The notes: generated by a model from the sequence alone, not told the origin. A stretch of DNA of 64,000 nucleotides from Dokdonella sp041395345 (GCF_041395345.1 NZ_JAWLAR010000002.1:252034-316033); one strand, 5' to 3'. Counted from the first letter of the stretch, positions 33,956 to 44,364 are shown. Translations and numbers: made by a program.

Positions 33956-36859
33956 GTGCGAAGGCTGAAAGGGCTGCTTCGTCCTCAAACGCCGATTCGA
34001 GGCCAGGCGCTCGACGCTCGCGCTCGCTTCCGCAACCTGCTGGACCCGGCTGGGCTTGATGAACTGGCCCGCGAGATCGAACGACTGGCTTGCGAAACCC
34101 TGGGCTGCGAACACGCCACGCTTGTTCTGGACAAGAAGCATCCGCCTGAGATCACCCGACGGGATTCGGCTGCGGCAGAGTCGCTTTGCATGGACCTGGC
34201 TGGTGACCGCGCGCAGCTCGTTCTGGAATTCCAGCGTTGCATTCCTGCCCAACGCAGTTGGACCGATTCCGATTGCGCCTGGATCGACATCGCAGACGTT
34301 CGACTGCGCGAGGCACTCCGCATCGCCGACCTGACCCGCGACCTCGAGACGGCGCGCAGCGACGAAACCCTCCAGCAGGCGCTCTATACGATCGCCAACC
34401 TCGCCTACTCGAACATCGACATCACCGAGATGATGGCCCGCGTGCACGCCGTTGTCGGCCGACTGACATACGCCGAGAACTTCTACGTTGCGTTCTACGA
34501 CGACACGCGCGACGTCATAACCTTTCCCTACTATTCCGACACCGACGATCAGACCATCGACGAGACCCCGGTCGAACTTTTCGGAAAGGACTACCCGAGC
34601 AGCCTGACTTTCGCCGTCGCGCATACCGGCCGATCCATGCTGGGCTCTTCGGCCGGGATTCGGGCACAACTCGGCATCACCGAAATCGACCCGCGCCTGG
34701 GCCCTGATTGCGTGGACTGGCTCGGCGTTCCCATGCTGGAAGGCGATCGTGTGCGCGGCGCCGTGGTCGTCCAGAGTTACGACGAATCCCGGCGCTACAG
34801 CGAGGACGACCGACGCCTGCTGACGTTCGTCGCGCAGCACGTTCTTTCCGTCGTGTCGCGAAAGAAGGCCCGCGAAGAGCTCGAACTCGAGGTCCAGCGG
34901 CGAACCGCAGAACTGGCAGATACCAACCAGACGCTGCGCAACGAAGTTTCCGAACGCCAGCGAGCCCAGCGCATGCAGGCGGCGCTTTTCCGCATCGTCG
35001 AACTCGCCAGTGAAAGTACGCGCATGGATGCGTTCTATGTAGGCGTGCACAACGTCGTATCCGGGCTCCTGAATGCCCGGAATTTCTTCATCTCCCTGTT
35101 GTCCGAAGACGGTTCCGAACTGAGATTTCCGTACTACGTCGACCAGCACGATACTGCTTTCCCGGCACGACGCCTTGGCAATGGCATTACCGACTGGGTC
35201 ATCAACCACCGGCGTCCGTTGCTGGCCACCGAAACCGAGATCCGGGACCTGATCGAAGCGGGAGAAATGATCGTCTTCGGCACCTTGCCGAAGTGCTGGC
35301 TCGGCGTGCCCTTGCTGCTCGACGAGCGAGCCCTGGGCGTCATGGTCGTGCAGAGCTACGACGCAGAGGACGACTACGGCGTGGCCGAGCAGGAAATCCT
35401 GCAGTTCGCCTCGTTCCAGATCGCCACGGCACTGGAACGAAAGCGGTCGCAGGAACGCCTGCTCGAAGCCCATGCCGATCTCGAGCGCCGAGTCGGCGAG
35501 CGTACCGAAGAACTCAAGCTGGCCAACGAAGGTTTGCGCCAGCAAATTGCAGTTCGCAAGCGCGCCGAATCGCGACTCAAGCATGAAGCATTTCACGATG
35601 GCCTGACCGGCCTGCCGAATCGCGCAGCCTTGCTCATGCGCCTGCGCCAGGTTCTCGGTCGCTTCCAGCACGATCCGTCACGTCTATTCGCTGTTCTGTT
35701 CCTCGACCTTGATCGATTCAAGGTCGTCAACGACTCAGTCGGCCACCTGCTCGGCGACGAGCTGCTTGTCGAAGCTGGCAAGCGCATTTCGCGCTGCGTC
35801 CGCTCTCCGGATTCAGTGGCCCGGTTGGGTGGTGACGAATTCACGATCCTGCTTGAGGACATCTCCTGCGTCGACGATGCCTGTCAGATCGCCACCCGTG
35901 TGCTCGAAGCACTGGTCGACCCGATCCGGCTTGGCGACAAGGAAATCTACACTTCGGCCAGCATCGGCATCGCGCTGGCGCATGAGCGCTACCAGCTTCC
36001 CGAGGAGCTGCTGAGAGATGCCGACGTCGCCATGTACCGGGCCAAGGCCCACGGTCGCCAGCGATTCGAGTTGTTCGACGAACAATTGCGCCGCGAAGCG
36101 CTCGACATGCTCGACCTGGAAAGCGACTTGCGCCGTGCGCTGACCCGGGACGAGTTCGAGCCCTTTCTGCAACCCATCGTTCGGCTCGCCGACGGCGCCG
36201 TTCTCGGCTACGAGGCCCTGTTGCGCTGGCGTCATGCAAAGCGCGGCATTCTGCTGCCGGAGGACTTTCTGGCCGTCGCCGAGGACAGTGGAAACGTCGA
36301 GCAGATCGACTGGCAACTGTATGAAAAGGTGTGCAGGGCGATCGCCGGACTCGATGATCCCACCGCCTATGTCGGCATCAACGTATCAGCGCGCCATTTC
36401 CGCTCGCCAAACCTGGTCACTACCCTGCTTGAGCTGCTCAAGGCCTATGACGTTCCGACCTGGCGCATTCGCATCGAGGTGACGGAAGGTGCGTTGCTGC
36501 AGGATCCGGAGCAGGCCATTGCAACCATGCTGCAACTGCGCGAGGCGGGTGTACTTACCTCACTCGACGACTTCGGCACGGGCTATTCATCGCTTTCCTA
36601 TTTGCACCGCTTCCCTCTGCATGCCCTGAAAATCGATCAGTCCTTCATCGCCGAACTGAATTCGGACCTGAGCGGCAGCAGCGCTGCTGTCGTGCGGGCC
36701 ATTCGGGCGCTTGCAGAATCGCTCGGCATGGAGGTGATCGCGGAGGGCATCGAGACCTCGGATCAATGCGACGCCCTGATCCGGCTTGATTGCAAGATTG
36801 GACAGGGATTCCTGTTCGCCAGGCCCCAGCCCACCGATAATCTCGCGCGAGTCAATTGA
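33956..36859 (+). CDS. GAF-GAF-GGDEF-EAL cyclic-di-GMP signalling protein
   Basis: A 967-residue cytoplasmic protein from GTG 33956, which has AGGGGG upstream. The frame is open further left but overlaps the channel gene. After an N-terminal region come a GAF domain (about residues 150-300), a coiled coil (KKAREELELEVQRRTAELAD), a second GAF domain (about 345-500) and a second coiled coil. The GGDEF domain has intact GGDEF near residue 625 and an RxxD inhibitory site (RSPD) exactly five residues before it. The EAL domain has YEALLRW near residue 750 and DDFGTGYSSL. Both catalytic motifs look intact, so it may make and degrade c-di-GMP, with GAF ligands choosing the activity. No membrane segment. 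Confidence 0.9.
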   Translation: MRRLKGLLRPQTPIRGQALDARARFRNLLDPAGLDELAREIERLACETLGCEHATLVLDKKHPPEITRRDSAAAESLCMDLAGDRAQLVLEFQRCIPAQRSWTDSDCAWIDIADVRLREALRIADLTRDLETARSDETLQQALYTIANLAYSNIDITEMMARVHAVVGRLTYAENFYVAFYDDTRDVITFPYYSDTDDQTIDETPVELFGKDYPSSLTFAVAHTGRSMLGSSAGIRAQLGITEIDPRLGPDCVDWLGVPMLEGDRVRGAVVVQSYDESRRYSEDDRRLLTFVAQHVLSVVSRKKAREELELEVQRRTAELADTNQTLRNEVSERQRAQRMQAALFRIVELASESTRMDAFYVGVHNVVSGLLNARNFFISLLSEDGSELRFPYYVDQHDTAFPARRLGNGITDWVINHRRPLLATETEIRDLIEAGEMIVFGTLPKCWLGVPLLLDERALGVMVVQSYDAEDDYGVAEQEILQFASFQIATALERKRSQERLLEAHADLERRVGERTEELKLANEGLRQQIAVRKRAESRLKHEAFHDGLTGLPNRAALLMRLRQVLGRFQHDPSRLFAVLFLDLDRFKVVNDSVGHLLGDELLVEAGKRISRCVRSPDSVARLGGDEFTILLEDISCVDDACQIATRVLEALVDPIRLGDKEIYTSASIGIALAHERYQLPEELLRDADVAMYRAKAHGRQRFELFDEQLRREALDMLDLESDLRRALTRDEFEPFLQPIVRLADGAVLGYEALLRWRHAKRGILLPEDFLAVAEDSGNVEQIDWQLYEKVCRAIAGLDDPTAYVGINVSARHFRSPNLVTTLLELLKAYDVPTWRIRIEVTEGALLQDPEQAIATMLQLREAGVLTSLDDFGTGYSSLSYLHRFPLHALKIDQSFIAELNSDLSGSSAAVVRAIRALAESLGMEVIAEGIETSDQCDALIRLDCKIGQGFLFARPQPTDNLARVN

Positions 36860-36948
36860 GGCAGTCTGGCTGCACGGGCGGAATGGCTCCTGGCCGACGC
36901 AGGGTGGCATTTCGCAGCATGCCGGATCCCTGCAACGGCCTGATCTGG

Positions 36949-37832
36949 TCAGCCGCGCTGCTGTCGCCAGTATTCGCCCAGCACGACGGCCGCGCTGGCG
37001 GCGATATTGAGGCTGTCGACCAGGCCGCTGCCAGGAATGCTGAGGCGTTGATCGGCCGCATCAATCAGCTCCGCGCGCATGCCCTCGCCTTCGGCACCGA
37101 ACACGATTACCGATCGCGGCGACAACTGCGTGGAGTAGAGATCCTGGCCATCATGCGGGACGGTCGCAGCGATCGCGTAGCCGGCAGAACGCAGTTCGGA
37201 GATCGCCGCTGACTCATCCTCGATCCTGGCCAGCGCCACCACCTCGGCACCCCTTCCGCCACACGCGCGGCGGCACCGGAAAGATCCAGCGAGGACGCAG
37301 CCGGCACGATCACGCCAGCGGCATTGAAGTGTGCCGCACTCCTCAGCAAGGCACCGAAATTGTGCGGGTTGCCGACCCCATCCAGCCAGATCAGCAGGGA
37401 TCTCGCGGGTGCCGGCGGCTGCGCGGCAAGCAGTTCTTCCAGGCCGAGCGGAGCCTGGCGACGCATCTCGAAGCACAGACCCTCGTGGTGTCGCGACGCG
37501 GTCAGCTTGTCGAGATCGGTCGTCTCCACGACGCGATAACCGAGTCGATGACTTGCACACCAGGCCAGTACGGGCCTCAGATCGTCAATCCGCGACTCCA
37601 GCAGGTAAACCTTGCGCAAATCGTCCGGCCGCCTGGCAAACGCAGCCAGGCAAGCGTTCAGTCCGTACAGGCGCAATTCCCCGCTCGGGCGAACGACCCT
37701 CGGGCGCTCTTCGGCGTCTCGAACCGGCGACGATTCCGGCTCGATCGCTGCTCGCGCATCCGCCGGTTGCTTTCGATTCTTCCAGGGCGAGGGCCGCCCG
37801 GACTTGCCAGTCTTCCAGGGATTGTCGGACAT
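36949..37832 (-). pseudogene. SpoU-family RNA 2'-O-methyltransferase with one frameshift
   Basis: ATG 37832 opens a basic N-terminus, then the substrate-binding domain (GELRLYGLNACLAAFARRPD, DKLTASRHHEGLCFEM) and the SPOUT domain (GVGNPHNFGALLRSAAHFNA). At about 37250 the frame shifts. The rest (GAEVVALARIEDES, SVIVFGAEGEGMRAELIDAA, VDSLNIAASAAVVLGEYW) lies one base out. The break is at a run of four G (minus strand) that would restore the frame if it were five, so a homopolymer error is likely. It would methylate a ribose in rRNA or tRNA; target not deducible. It is apparently in one operon with the GNAT and RND genes upstream. Confidence 0.8.
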
Positions 37833-37833
37833 C

Positions 37834-38388
37834 TCAGCTACCCCGCCTTGCCGAATCGGCTTCCGACCGAAGCATGGCATACATCCACAGGTCGAATACT
37901 TCGTTGCGCTTGATGGCGGCACGCCGCAGCGTGCCTTCTCTTGCAAAGCCGCTCTTTTCCAGCACGCGGGCCGAAGCCGGATTGTTCGACAGCACCGTGG
38001 CCTGCAGGCGCTCGAATCCGTAGTTCGCAAAAACGTGCTCGCACCAGCGCGGCAGGATGCGGCTCATCAGACCGCGCCCCCAGTAGCGGCGGCCAAGCCA
38101 GTAGCCGAGCTGGCTGCCGATACGCAGCGTGTCTTCGCCCGGACGCATGCCGATTCCGCCAACGGCCTCGCCTTCGATCTCGATGGCCAGCACCAGCGAG
38201 GGTGGCTCGACCGGATGCGAGAGGAAATTGTCCGCATCCTGGCGCGTGTACGGATACGGGAAACGGTCCGACAAGCCGCGCGAGACGCCTTCATCGTTCG
38301 CATGCCGAACCAGCGCCTCGCGATCGTCCAGGCGCCACGGCCGCAGGATGTACCCCTCGCCTGCCACCAGCGGGCGGTCAGCGCTCAT
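37834..38388 (-). CDS. GNAT-family N-acetyltransferase, RimJ/RimL-like
   Basis: A 184-residue acetyltransferase. RPWRLDDREALVRHANDEGV is the N-terminal RimJ-like strand-helix, LGYWLGRRYWGRGLMSRIL carries the acetyl-CoA-binding region, and NYGFERLQATVLSNNPASARVLEKSGF is the C-terminal signature of ribosomal-protein alanine acetyltransferase relatives. Its start overlaps the RND gene stop by four bases, and the RNA methyltransferase starts one base after its stop. The substrate may be a protein N-terminus or a small amine. Confidence 0.85.
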   Translation of the reverse strand: MSADRPLVAGEGYILRPWRLDDREALVRHANDEGVSRGLSDRFPYPYTRQDADNFLSHPVEPPSLVLAIEIEGEAVGGIGMRPGEDTLRIGSQLGYWLGRRYWGRGLMSRILPRWCEHVFANYGFERLQATVLSNNPASARVLEKSGFAREGTLRRAAIKRNEVFDLWMYAMLRSEADSARRGS

Positions 38389-41300
38389 GCATGTCCGCCG
38401 ACAGCCGGCGTTTCCGCATCGAGTTGCTCGATCTTGCGTGTCAGGGCATCGGGCGAGCGCGTGTACGGCGCGAGCAAGGCATAGAAGGAAGGCACGACAT
38501 ACAGCGAAAGCAGGGTTGAAAATGCCACACCAAAGATCACCACGACACCAATCGCCGATCGACTGGCCGAACCAGGCCCGCCGGCCAGCACCAGTGGCAC
38601 CGCACCCGCCATCGTCGCTACCGAAGTCATCAGGATCGGGCGCAGGCGCACCGCGGCCGATTCGGCGATGGCATCCCTGATGGCCATGCCCTCATCGCGC
38701 AGCTGGTTGGCAAATTCGACGATCAGAATGCCGTTCTTTGCAGCCAGCCCGATCAGCATGACGATGCCGATCTGGCTGAAGAGATTCAGTGTGTTTCCGG
38801 TCAGCCAGAGTCCGATCAGGGCGCCGAGTACCGCCAGCGGCACCGTGAGCATGATGACGAACGGATGGATGAAGCTTTCGAACTGGGCTGCGAGCACGAG
38901 GTAGACGATCAGCAGCGCCAACGTGAAGGTCAGCAGCACGGCGCCACCCGCTTTCATGTACTCGCGCGAATCGCCCTTGTAGTCGAGTTGCGCTTCCGGC
39001 GGAAGCTCTTCGGCCGCGGTCTTCTTGACCCATTCCAGCGCTTCGCCGAGCGAATAGTCGGCGGCCAGGCCTGCCGAAATGCTGATGCTGCGCAGGCGAT
39101 TGAATCGATTCAGGCGTCCGGGCTCGGCCAGCTCGTTGAGAGTGACCAGGTTGGCCAGCGGAATCAGTTCTCCGCTGCGCGCAGAGCGCACGTAGAGATT
39201 GTCGAGGTCGGCAGGCTCGGTGCGATCGCTGCGTTGCGCCTGCATGATCACGTCGTATTCCTCGCCACCCTCGACGAAGGTCGTGACGCGGCGACCGCCC
39301 ATCATGGTTTCCAGCGTGCGGCCGATTTCCTGAGCCGAAACACCGAGATCGGCCGCACGCGAATGGTCGATGTCCACGCGCATCTGCGGCTGGGTTTCCT
39401 TGTAGTCGGAATCCGGATTGGTCAGACCGGGGTTTTCCTCCATGCGCGTCAGCATGCGATCGCGCCATACCGCCAGCTCCTTGAAGTCCGGCCCGCCGAG
39501 GACGACGTTGAGGGGCTGACCGCCGCTGCGCACGAGTCCGGTCCGGTAGCTCGGAAAGGCGCGCACGCCGGGAAGGCCGGCAAGATCCTTGCGCAACTGG
39601 TTGGCGACTTCGGGCGTGGATTCGCTGCGCTGCTGCCAGTCCTTGAGAAATACCGTGATGCGCCCCGTGTGCATGTCCTGGCTGGCGCCATAGCTGCCCG
39701 GCACGCGCGAATTGAAGCGTTCGATCGGCCCGCCTTCGCCGATCAGGCCGAAGAATTTTTCTTCCACCTGCTGCATCTGTTCCACCGTGTAGTCGTAGCC
39801 TGCACCCTCCGGGCCGCTGACGGAAACGAACAGGACGCCTTGATCCTCGGTCGGGGACAGCTCGTTCGGCACGACCTTGAGCAACATGCCGCTGACCAGA
39901 AGCGCGGCGATCATGAGCAAGCCGAAAATCACCGGCTTGCCGCTGCTGCGTACGATCTGGCGACGGTAGACCCGGGTCAGCGCGTCGAGGTGACGGTGGA
40001 TCCAGACATTGAAACCGCGCTTGCCGCTATGCGGTCTCACCAGTTTGGACGCCATCATCGGTGTCAGCGTCAGCGCAACAAAGGCTGACAGGGCCACCGC
40101 GCCAGCGAGGGTCACCGAGAGTTCGCGGAAGAGCCTCCCGGTGTTGCCCTCCATGAAACCGATCGGAAGGAACACCGAGACCAGAACGGCCGTGGTGGCA
40201 ATCACGGCGAAGGCGACCTGGCGCGTGCCGCGCTTCGCGGCAATCAGTGGCGGCTCACCGAGATCGGTTCGGCGCTGGATGTTTTCCAGCACGACGATGG
40301 CGTCGTCGACCACCAGGCCGATACAGAGCACCAGGGCCAGCAGGGTCAGGAGATTGATCGTGAAACCGAACGCGTAAAGGCCGATGAAAGCCGCAATCAG
40401 GCAGACCGGAACCGTGACCGCCGGAACAAGCGCCGATCGTGCGCTGCCAAGAAAGAGGAAAATGACGATGACAACGAGCACGCCACCCTCGATCAGCGTT
40501 GCGTAGACCCGTTCGACTGCCGCCTCGATGAAGAGGGTCGAATCATAGGCGACGAAAATCTCCGTGCCTTCGGGCAGCGATTCCTGCACACGCTCGGCCT
40601 CGGCCCGCGCCGCGCGGGCGACATCGAGACTGTTGGCCGTCGAGGTCTTGACGATTCCGAGACCGACATTGAACTGACCGTTGCTGCGCAGGTAGGAACG
40701 ACGTTCCTCGGGGCCCAGCTCGACTTTCGCGACATCGCCCAGACGCACCACGTAGCCGTCCTCGCCCTTGGCCAGGGACAGGGTCGCGAAATCCTCCGCG
40801 GTCTCGTAGCCACGCTGCACGCGCAGGGTGAAATCGCGCGAACCCGATTCGATGCGCCCTGCAGGCAGCTCAATATTCTCGCGGCGCAGGGCCGCCTCGA
40901 CATCGGAGACGGCAAGACCACGTGCAGCGAGAGCCTCGCGGTCGAGCCAGATGCGCATGGCGTAGCGCTGGCCACCGCCCACGAACACGCGTGCGACACC
41001 CTCGATCGCCGACAAGCGATCCGATACGTAGCGCTCGGCATAGTCGCTCAGCTCGAGCGCATTCATCCGGTCCGAGCGCATGTTCAACCAGAGTATCGGG
41101 CTGGAATCGCTCTCGACCTTGGAAACTTCCGGCGGATCGGCCTCCTCGGGCAGGCGATCCTGCACGCGGCTGACGGCATCGCGAACGTCGTTCGCGGCGG
41201 CTTCGATGTCGCGCGTGAGATTGAATTCCATCGAGACATCCGAGCTGCCATTGCGGCTGCTCGATTCGATCACGTCGACGCCTTCGATGCCGGCCAAGGC

Positions 41301-41507
41301 ATCTTCGAGCACCTGGGTGATGCGGGTCTCGACGACTGCCGCGGAGGCGCCTGGATAGTTGACGCCCACCGAAACGATGGGCGGATCGATGGCCGGCAAC
41401 TCGCGCAAGGTCAGGCGCGAAAACGACATCACGCCAAGCACGATAAGCAGCAGGCTGACCACGGCCGCGAATACCGGACGCCGGATTGAAATGTCGGAAA
41501 TGCTCAT
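38385..41507 (-). CDS. RND-family multidrug efflux transporter (HAE1 type)
   Basis: A 1040-residue inner-membrane pump of usual length. It starts ISDISIRRPVFAAVVSLLLI (membrane segment 1) and has the two large periplasmic loops. Typical stretches include VDDAIVVLENIQRR with the membrane-embedded Asp residues of the proton relay, a segment 4 LCIGLVVDD, and near the end IGIVMLIGLAAKNGILIVEF and AVRLRPILMTSVATMAGAVP. It overlaps the adaptor gene by four bases on one side and the GNAT gene by four on the other. It exports hydrophobic drugs or metabolites by proton antiport; the outer-membrane channel is not in this cluster. Confidence 0.93.
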   Translation of the reverse strand: MSISDISIRRPVFAAVVSLLLIVLGVMSFSRLTLRELPAIDPPIVSVGVNYPGASAAVVETRITQVLEDALAGIEGVDVIESSSRNGSSDVSMEFNLTRDIEAAANDVRDAVSRVQDRLPEEADPPEVSKVESDSSPILWLNMRSDRMNALELSDYAERYVSDRLSAIEGVARVFVGGGQRYAMRIWLDREALAARGLAVSDVEAALRRENIELPAGRIESGSRDFTLRVQRGYETAEDFATLSLAKGEDGYVVRLGDVAKVELGPEERRSYLRSNGQFNVGLGIVKTSTANSLDVARAARAEAERVQESLPEGTEIFVAYDSTLFIEAAVERVYATLIEGGVLVVIVIFLFLGSARSALVPAVTVPVCLIAAFIGLYAFGFTINLLTLLALVLCIGLVVDDAIVVLENIQRRTDLGEPPLIAAKRGTRQVAFAVIATTAVLVSVFLPIGFMEGNTGRLFRELSVTLAGAVALSAFVALTLTPMMASKLVRPHSGKRGFNVWIHRHLDALTRVYRRQIVRSSGKPVIFGLLMIAALLVSGMLLKVVPNELSPTEDQGVLFVSVSGPEGAGYDYTVEQMQQVEEKFFGLIGEGGPIERFNSRVPGSYGASQDMHTGRITVFLKDWQQRSESTPEVANQLRKDLAGLPGVRAFPSYRTGLVRSGGQPLNVVLGGPDFKELAVWRDRMLTRMEENPGLTNPDSDYKETQPQMRVDIDHSRAADLGVSAQEIGRTLETMMGGRRVTTFVEGGEEYDVIMQAQRSDRTEPADLDNLYVRSARSGELIPLANLVTLNELAEPGRLNRFNRLRSISISAGLAADYSLGEALEWVKKTAAEELPPEAQLDYKGDSREYMKAGGAVLLTFTLALLIVYLVLAAQFESFIHPFVIMLTVPLAVLGALIGLWLTGNTLNLFSQIGIVMLIGLAAKNGILIVEFANQLRDEGMAIRDAIAESAAVRLRPILMTSVATMAGAVPLVLAGGPGSASRSAIGVVVIFGVAFSTLLSLYVVPSFYALLAPYTRSPDALTRKIEQLDAETPAVGGHA

Positions 41508-42559
41508 TCTTGCGGCGCCCCCGCGCGACGGGTGTCGGCGATCTTCGCGCCCTCGCGCACCTTCACCGTGCCGTCCTTCACGATGCGGGTCCCTGCAGCC
41601 AACCCGCTGCGGACCTCGACCATGCCATCCTTGCGTACACCGAGTTCGACCCTTTCGCGCTTGACCGTGTCTTTTTCATCCACGGTGTAGACGAACGAGT
41701 CCGAGCCGATCTGCTCGATCGCGATTTCGGGAACAGCCAGCACCTCGCGCGCCGGGCGAAGTACACGCACGTTGAGCAGCATGCCCGCTCGCAAGGCGCC
41801 ATCGTTGTTCGGAATTTCGGCACGCACGAGGACTGCCCGGGTCACCGGATCCACGCGCGAGTCCACCGACACGATGGTTCCATCGAAGCTGCGCCCTGGG
41901 TAGGCCACGCTGCTGGCCTGGATATCGAGGCCGGGTCTCAGCGCGGCCAGAAAGCGCTCCGGCATGCCGAAGTCGACCGTGATCGTATCGATGTTGTCCA
42001 GTGTCGTGATGACCGTGCCCGGCGTTACCAGGGCACCGACACTGACCTGGCGCAGGCCGAGCACGCCAGCGAAGGGCGCCGTGACCACGCGATCGGCAAG
42101 CTGAGCGCGAAGAAACTCGACCCGCGCCTTGCTCGACTCCTGGGTGGATCGGGCCGTGTCGGCGACCTGCTGCGACACCGTGCCCTTGCCGACCAGATCG
42201 TCATTGCGCCGCATGAGGCGCAGAGCATCCTTGTAGTTCGCCTGTGCTTCGGCGAGTGCGGCAACCTGCTGTCCGGACGTCATTTCGACCAGCACATCAC
42301 CGGCGTCCACGTGTTGCCCATCCTTGAAATTCACCTTGCGCACGGTCTCGGTGATCTTTGCAGTAAGGGTGATCGACTCGCGTGCCTTGGTGGTACCGAC
42401 AGCCTCGAACGAATCAACCCAGGTCACAGGCTCGACCAATGTGGTGGTAACCGGAATCGCGGGCGCGGGCCCCCTCGAGCCAGAACCCGAATCCGGGCTC
42501 GAGCAGGCGGCCAGCACAAGCATCGATGTTGCAAGAAATGTCGCTTTCCACTTCAGCAT
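41504..42559 (-). CDS. RND efflux periplasmic adaptor, lipoprotein
   Basis: A 351-residue membrane fusion protein with a lipoprotein signal (MLVLAACSS; the Cys of the lipobox is residue 19). A lipoyl-like domain (FKDGQHVDAGDVLVEMTSGQ), a helical hairpin, a second lipoyl half (VVTAPFAGVLGLRQVSVG) and a beta-barrel (VSVDSRVDPVTRAVLVRAEI) follow. It is the first gene of the adaptor-pump pair and overlaps the pump gene by four bases. It links the pump to an outer-membrane TolC-type channel. Confidence 0.92.
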   Translation of the reverse strand: MLKWKATFLATSMLVLAACSSPDSGSGSRGPAPAIPVTTTLVEPVTWVDSFEAVGTTKARESITLTAKITETVRKVNFKDGQHVDAGDVLVEMTSGQQVAALAEAQANYKDALRLMRRNDDLVGKGTVSQQVADTARSTQESSKARVEFLRAQLADRVVTAPFAGVLGLRQVSVGALVTPGTVITTLDNIDTITVDFGMPERFLAALRPGLDIQASSVAYPGRSFDGTIVSVDSRVDPVTRAVLVRAEIPNNDGALRAGMLLNVRVLRPAREVLAVPEIAIEQIGSDSFVYTVDEKDTVKRERVELGVRKDGMVEVRSGLAAGTRIVKDGTVKVREGAKIADTRRAGAPQE

Positions 42560-42688
42560 GACTCGTCGGATTCCCAGGTTGTTGGTTTCGTACGCTTGAT
42601 GGTGGAACCGATACGGGTACGGTTACCGCGACCGGCGTGCCTGAGCAAGTCGCTCGGCGAGGAAGCTCCCGCTACCGCATGCGACGCG

Positions 42689-44221
42689 CTAGTGATCCAT
42701 GGCTGCGGCAGGTTCCGGCAACGCAGACTTGCGTCGCGGAACCTTGAACAAAAGCAGGAAGGGTAGCGCGAACAGGGTCAGCCACATCATCAGCCAGAAG
42801 TCATTGATGTAGGCGATTGCGGCTGCTTGCCGGGTCACTTCGGCATTCAGCGCCATCAGCCCCTGCGCTGAATCGGCATTCAGGATTCCTCCGGGCATAT
42901 TGAGTGAATAGGGTGTGATTCGCGAGGCAAGTTCCGCATGGCTGGTCTGTGTACCCCGTGCGACCAGGGTGAACATGATGGAGATGCCGACACTCGAACC
43001 GATGTTCCGAGCCAGGCTGAAGATGCCGGCCGCCTCGGTCCGGGCTGATCCGGGAAGGGTCGCATAGGCCAGGGTCGAGACCGGCACAAAGACCAGACCC
43101 AGGCCGAGCCCCTGCAGCACGCCGACATTGATGATAGGCCACATCGGCACGTCCGGACCGAACCGGGCACTCAATCCCAGCGACAAGGCGATCAGCAGGA
43201 TGCCGATTGCCATGGGCTTGCGAGGGTCGATTCCCGCGGCAAGCAATCGCCCGACCGCGGTCATCGCTACCAGGGTACCGAGCCCGCGCGGTGCCAGCAG
43301 CAGGCCGGTCGTGACCACCGGATAGTTCATCAGGTTCTGCAGATAGGGCGGCATCAGCGCCATCGTAGCGAACAGGAGGACGCCAACGATGAAGATGAAC
43401 AGGGTCGCGACGCCGAAGTTGCGGTCACGCAGCAGGCTCAGATTCACGAAAGTCCGTTCGCTGCTGCGCCAGTGCACCCAGTAGAGGTAGAAGCCGAGGA
43501 ATGCGAGCGCGAGGTCGATCTGCATTTCAACCGAGGTGAACCAGTCCTGTTCATTGCCGCGGTCCAGCAACAACTGCAAGGCGGCAATACCGATGGCCAG
43601 GAAGGCGAAGCCGCGCCAGTCGAAGCGGCTTTGGTGGGTTTCATCCGCAGGGACGCTGGCCATCACGCCGAGCAAGGCAACGATGCCGACCGGCACATTG
43701 ATCAGGAATACCCAGTGCCAACTGTAGTTCTCGGTCAGCCAGCCTCCCAACGGCGGACCCACGATCGGACCAACCATCACGCCCATGCCCCACAGGGCCA
43801 TGGCAGCGCCGTGCTTTTCCGGCGGAAATGCATCCAGCAACGACGACTGCGAGATCGGTACCAGGGCCGCACCAAACAGGCCCTGAAGTACGCGGAAGAA
43901 AACCATTTCGGTGATGTTCGTGGCGATGCCGCAGAGCACCGAGGCCACGGTGAACCCGGCGATGGCGACCATCAGCAATTGCCTGCGCCCGAAGCGTGCC
44001 GCCAGCCAGCCGGTGGCGGGCGTGGCAATTGCGGCAGCGACGATGTAGGAGGTCAGGATCCAGGCCGCCTGGTCCTGGGTCGCCGACAGCGATCCCTGCA
44101 TGTCGGGCAGGGCCACATTGGCAATCGTCGAATCGATCACCTGCATCAGGGTCGCCAGCATGATCGAGACGACCAGCAATGGCAGGTTGTGGACCTCGCG
44201 ATGCGAGGCTGCGGTCGTCAT
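42689..44221 (-). CDS. emrB: MFS multidrug transporter of the DHA2 (EmrB) family
   Basis: A 510-residue inner-membrane transporter with about 14 membrane segments. The DHA2 signature LQVIDSTIANVALPDMQGSL-like near residue 25 and WILTSYIVAAAIATPATGWL are visible, as are RVLQGLFGAALVPISQSSLL and the MGVMVGPIVGPPLGGWLTEN antiporter motif. It is the third gene after marR and emrA; together EmrA and EmrB form an efflux system across the envelope. A 143-bp gap separates it from emrA. Confidence 0.93.
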   Translation of the reverse strand: MTTAASHREVHNLPLLVVSIMLATLMQVIDSTIANVALPDMQGSLSATQDQAAWILTSYIVAAAIATPATGWLAARFGRRQLLMVAIAGFTVASVLCGIATNITEMVFFRVLQGLFGAALVPISQSSLLDAFPPEKHGAAMALWGMGVMVGPIVGPPLGGWLTENYSWHWVFLINVPVGIVALLGVMASVPADETHQSRFDWRGFAFLAIGIAALQLLLDRGNEQDWFTSVEMQIDLALAFLGFYLYWVHWRSSERTFVNLSLLRDRNFGVATLFIFIVGVLLFATMALMPPYLQNLMNYPVVTTGLLLAPRGLGTLVAMTAVGRLLAAGIDPRKPMAIGILLIALSLGLSARFGPDVPMWPIINVGVLQGLGLGLVFVPVSTLAYATLPGSARTEAAGIFSLARNIGSSVGISIMFTLVARGTQTSHAELASRITPYSLNMPGGILNADSAQGLMALNAEVTRQAAAIAYINDFWLMMWLTLFALPFLLLFKVPRRKSALPEPAAAMDH

Positions 44222-44364
44222 GGAAGTTTCCAGATATTCCTGAACGAGGCTGGGGAAATGTCCCCGGCCTCAGCGGCCTTACCGGCCAGTTCGAGACGCG
44301 GGCCGTTGATTCGACCTTGCATGCAGGCGCAGTTCCGATTTCGCTGCACGCGAAGGCCTGCTGA

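Noticed and set aside
33842..35671. 609-codon minus-strand frame
   Set aside because: Antisense to the GAF domains of the c-di-GMP protein; no family features.
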